Positions 61,107 to 64,000 of a DNA stretch of 64,000 bases are shown piece after piece (position 1 is the stretch's first letter; the number at the start of each line of letters is the position of its first letter). The notes beneath the pieces were generated by a model that worked only from the letters and a program-made list of their open reading frames with translations, ran no database searches and was not told the DNA's origin. The DNA is from an uncultured Eubacteriales bacterium (GTDB taxonomy: Bacteria > Bacillota > Clostridia > Oscillospirales > CAG-272), in assembly GCA_900542425.1 (NCBI GenBank), contig UQNQ01000005.1:21895-85894 (forward strand), given 5' to 3'. The translations under genes were made by a program, and so were the position numbers.

Positions 61107-62801
61107 TTGAATCTGAATCTTGAAATCTTACAATTTTTTGTTTATAAAAACATTATCAGCCAAAAAGATATAGAAGAAATTCTTGCCGAATGTGACAGTT
61201 TGGGACTTCCCGCGGACCGCTATTTGATTTCGAATGGATATTGCAACGATATCGCGGCGACAGCGGCGCTTGGCGAATATTATTGCATGCCGTATATCGA
61301 AATGGATATGCTGACAGTTGACGAGGCACTCATCGACACAGCGGAGTTGGCTTATTTGAAGCGCCATAAAATCGTGCCGGTTTCCATTGCAGATGACGGC
61401 ACGCTCGTGGCGGCAGTGGGGAATCCATCCGATTTTATTTCTATGTCTTCCTTTGCATCCCTTTATCCGGGGAAGGTCAATTTTGTCTTGGTGCCGCCGA
61501 CACAGATTGATATTTTTATCGATTCTATTGCGGCGGTACGTTCAACGGCCAGCGCGCTCGACAATTTGAAACGGGAACAGGACAGACAGAGTCCGAAAAG
61601 AGTGCAGAACGGAAATTCTGCTTCGCAGGCGGAAAGTGAGCAGGATGTCATCAATGCGCCTGCCGTTAAGCTCGTCGATTCCGTCATTCGGGAAGCAATT
61701 CCGTTTCGTGCCAGCGATATTCATATCGAACCGTTTGAAAAAATTGTCCGCATCCGGTATCGGATTGACGGTGAACTTTCTGATCGGGTAAGCTTCCCGA
61801 TTGAATCGTATCCTGCCATTTGTGCACGTATCAAGATCATAGCGGAAATGAATATTGCCGAACGCAGAATTCCGCAGGACGGACATTTCAACATGGTGAT
61901 CAGCGGATTGGAATATGATTTCCGTGTCTCTTCTATCCCGACCGTATGGGGGGAGAAGTTTGTTATTCGAATTCTCGACAAGTCTGCGTTTCGTTTTACA
62001 AGAGAAGAACTCGGCTTCACCGAGCAGGCAAATGCCATTGTCGATAAAATTCTTGCGCACCCGCACGGCATCGTACTTTTAACGGGACCGACGGGGTGCG
62101 GAAAAACTACGACGCTGTATTCATTCCTTCGTGAACTGAACAGGCCGGATGTCAATGTTACGACTGTTGAGGATCCTGTGGAATACACACTGGAGGGAAT
62201 CAATCAGATTCAGGTAAATGTGAAAGCGGATATGACCTTTGCCGCCGCTCTGCGTTCCATTCTTCGTCAGGATCCGGATATTGTTATGATCGGCGAGATT
62301 CGGGACGAGGAAACGGCGCAGATTGCGATTCGTGCGGCGATCACAGGACATTTGGTATTTTCTACGCTTCACACCAACGATGCTCCCGGTGCCGTGACGA
62401 GACTTGTTGACATGGGCGTTTCTGATTATCTTGTCGCTGATGCATTGGTCGGCGTGATTTCTCAAAGACTGGTGAAACGGCTCTGTCCCGCCTGCAAGAA
62501 AAAAGAAAGGGCGAACGCAAGAGAAATGGCAATGCTGGGTGTCAAGGAACCGGTCAGCATTTATCACCCTCAGGGCTGTCAGTATTGCGGCGGAACCGGC
62601 TATAAGGGGCGCATTGCCGTTCATGAAATCATGTATATGAACGATGCCATCCGAAATGCAGTGCTTGAAAAACAGAACGCTGAGCGGGTACGTCGGATTG
62701 CGGCGGAGAATGGCATGGTACCGTTATTTTCGGCATGCCGTGAATATGTTCTCAAAGGAATTACAAGTCTTCAGGAGCTGATGTCGCTTTATATGGGATG
62801 A
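61107..62801 (+). CDS. pilB: Pilus extension ATPase PilB (GspE family)
   Basis: The 564-residue ATPase has an MshEN-type N-terminal domain, Walker A GPTGCGKTTT near residue 327, the Asp box, Walker B (DPDIVMIGEIRDEETAQ), His box and a tetra-Cys zinc site (CPAC near 462, CQYC near 491). It starts with TTG and GGAGG lies 6 bases before it. It powers pilus assembly. Confidence 0.96.
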   Translation: MNLNLEILQFFVYKNIISQKDIEEILAECDSLGLPADRYLISNGYCNDIAATAALGEYYCMPYIEMDMLTVDEALIDTAELAYLKRHKIVPVSIADDGTLVAAVGNPSDFISMSSFASLYPGKVNFVLVPPTQIDIFIDSIAAVRSTASALDNLKREQDRQSPKRVQNGNSASQAESEQDVINAPAVKLVDSVIREAIPFRASDIHIEPFEKIVRIRYRIDGELSDRVSFPIESYPAICARIKIIAEMNIAERRIPQDGHFNMVISGLEYDFRVSSIPTVWGEKFVIRILDKSAFRFTREELGFTEQANAIVDKILAHPHGIVLLTGPTGCGKTTTLYSFLRELNRPDVNVTTVEDPVEYTLEGINQIQVNVKADMTFAAALRSILRQDPDIVMIGEIRDEETAQIAIRAAITGHLVFSTLHTNDAPGAVTRLVDMGVSDYLVADALVGVISQRLVKRLCPACKKKERANAREMAMLGVKEPVSIYHPQGCQYCGGTGYKGRIAVHEIMYMNDAIRNAVLEKQNAERVRRIAAENGMVPLFSACREYVLKGITSLQELMSLYMG

Positions 62802-62823
62802 AAAAGTCCGGGAGGTTATCGTT

Positions 62824-63882
62824 TTGTCAATCATAGGTCAAATTTTAAAAATAGCGGCGACTGCAGGCGCCTCTGATATTCATATCTCATCCGCAGGACA
62901 GGCAATGATGCGTGTCAGAGGCAGACTTACGCCGGTTTCAGGGGATATTTTTTCTGCCGATGCGGTATGGAAGATGGCGGAAGAAATGATGACGGATGGG
63001 CAAATGGAGGAAATGCGCAGTGTCGGCGAGTGCGATTTTGCGTATGAAATTGCGGGGATAAGCCGTTACCGTGTCAACGCCTATATGAGCATGGGAGCAC
63101 CGGCGATTGCGCTTCGTGCGATCCCGACGGAAATTCCGCCGCTTTCCGCTTTGAGTATTCCGCAGACGGTGGTGGACTTATATCAGAAAAAGCATGGATT
63201 GATTTTATTGACAGGACCGACAGGTTGCGGCAAGTCGACAACTATCGCATCCATTCTGAATGTCATCAATCAGACAAAAAATCTGCATATCATCACGCTG
63301 GAAGATCCGATCGAATATATCCATAGGCATAAGGGCTGCATTATCCATCAGCGTGAGATTGGACGGGATACCAAAAGCTATGCGGCGTCCCTGCGGGCGG
63401 CGCTGCGAGAGGATCCCGATGTCATTATGGTGGGTGAAATGCGTGATTTTGAGACGATCAGCATTGCCATTACCGCCGCCGAAACGGGACATTTGGTGTT
63501 TTCCACACTGCATACGGTCGGAGTGGCAAGTGCCATTGACCGTATGGTGGATGTCTTTCCGGCCGCACAGCAGGCACAGATCCGTTCTCAGCTTTCCGGA
63601 ACCATTGAGGCAATTATCAATCAGCAGCTTCTGCCGCGTGCCGACGGCACGGGACTTGTTCCGGCATTTGAAATTTTGCACAGCAACAATGCGATTCGCA
63701 ATCTGATTCGTGAGGGAAAAACGCATCAGATTGCTTCGGCAATTCAAACGAGCAAGGCGTCCGGCATGGTTCTGATGGATGAATATATTGCTGAGTTGTA
63801 TGCAAAGCATACAATCACTGCGGATACTGCGATTGAATATGCGAGAGATCCGATCACAATCAGACGGAAATTGGTTGGCTGA
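62824..63882 (+). CDS. pilT: Pilus retraction ATPase PilT
   Basis: The 352-residue ATPase has Walker A GPTGCGKSTT near residue 131, the Asp/Walker B segment REDPDVIMVGEMRD and the His box (LHTVGVASAIDRMVDVFP). It starts with TTG after GGGAGG. Retraction implies twitching motility or DNA uptake, in line with ComF elsewhere. It is the last gene in the window on this strand. Confidence 0.95.
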   Translation: MSIIGQILKIAATAGASDIHISSAGQAMMRVRGRLTPVSGDIFSADAVWKMAEEMMTDGQMEEMRSVGECDFAYEIAGISRYRVNAYMSMGAPAIALRAIPTEIPPLSALSIPQTVVDLYQKKHGLILLTGPTGCGKSTTIASILNVINQTKNLHIITLEDPIEYIHRHKGCIIHQREIGRDTKSYAASLRAALREDPDVIMVGEMRDFETISIAITAAETGHLVFSTLHTVGVASAIDRMVDVFPAAQQAQIRSQLSGTIEAIINQQLLPRADGTGLVPAFEILHSNNAIRNLIREGKTHQIASAIQTSKASGMVLMDEYIAELYAKHTITADTAIEYARDPITIRRKLVG

Positions 63883-63916
63883 ATCCGAAAGGCAGGAAGT
63901 AAAGCAAAAAAGAAGA

Positions 63917-63945
63917 TTGACAAAAGGAAAAAAGAATGTTATTAT
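63917..63945 (+). promoter_or_regulatory. Promoter at the window end
   Basis: TTGACA (63917-63922), a 17-bp spacer and TATTAT (63940-63945). The transcript starts near 63952 and opens with a GAATTGC/GCAATTC hairpin (about 63959-63977). The gene is beyond the window; it may include the major pilin. Confidence 0.7.
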
Positions 63946-64000
63946 GAAAATAACAAGGAATTGCTTTTGGCAATTCGGAGCGTTTTTGCGCGCACGAAAG

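Overview
The window is a chromosomal stretch of a low-to-moderate G+C, Gram-positive (monoderm) Firmicute of the Clostridia class. The reasons are the gene order rpoB-rpoC-L7Ae-rpsL-rpsG-fusA-tuf, Gram-positive riboswitches (FMN before a RibU-type transporter, SAM-I before metK), a rubrerythrin, strong AGGAGG-type ribosome binding sites with frequent TTG and GTG starts, and near-consensus sigma-A promoters with 16-18 bp spacers. Spore-related modules (a SpoIID/SleC-like protein) suggest a spore former or a relative of one. An anaerobic, gut-type lineage near the Oscillospiraceae is my inference and is not proven. I saw no tRNA, rRNA, CRISPR array, insertion sequence or prophage.

Layout. 1-2738: minus-strand Lhr-like helicase (cut by the window edge), GNAT acetyltransferase and a membrane-anchored VanY-type peptidase. 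3298-5556: a surface protein built of Cys/His repeats, divergent from the peptidase. 5814-8213: PcrA helicase. 8339-12374: minus-strand DUF4177, HIT, long-tailed MscL and AlaS. 12689-25347: rpoBC, an L7Ae-family protein, S12, S7, EF-G and EF-Tu. 25422-27757: two riboswitch-controlled genes, ribU and metK. 27820-31931: small membrane protein, RecD2, ComF and a second VanY-type peptidase. 32170-33402: an S24-type repressor divergent from a small membrane protein, with three copies of a 20-bp site between them. 33452-36406: rubrerythrin, a large lyase-like protein and an orphan MazF. 36407-37165: a mostly empty 760-bp gap. 37166-38544: pyroglutamyl peptidase and a lipoprotein. 38628-40998: a three-gene set that looks like a spore-cortex enzyme of the SleC type divided over three polypeptides. 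41196-42554: PHP phosphoesterase. 42622-45892: an HPr-like protein lacking the active-site histidine, then uvrC-rsmD-coaD. 46044-52228: rpsU, rimM, trmD, murJ, an O-antigen-ligase-like protein and two DUF4330 proteins. 52491-55879: P-loop ATPase, PrsA/SurA-like lipoprotein and a family 2 glycosyltransferase. 56051-63882: a type IV pilus operon (two prepilins, PilM-like, a minor pilin-like protein, PilD, PilC, PilB, PilT).

How the genes fit together. Most of the window is core information processing (transcription, translation, DNA repair) and envelope building (MurJ, VanY-type peptidases, pili, cortex-type hydrolase). The points most worth following are the split SleC-like operon, the S24 repressor with its repeated operator, substitutions at the streptomycin and rifampicin contact positions of S12 and RpoB, promoters followed at once by terminator hairpins on both sides of the Cys/His-repeat gene, the GACA-type inverted repeats before an orphan mazF, and the Tyr-15 HPr-like protein.
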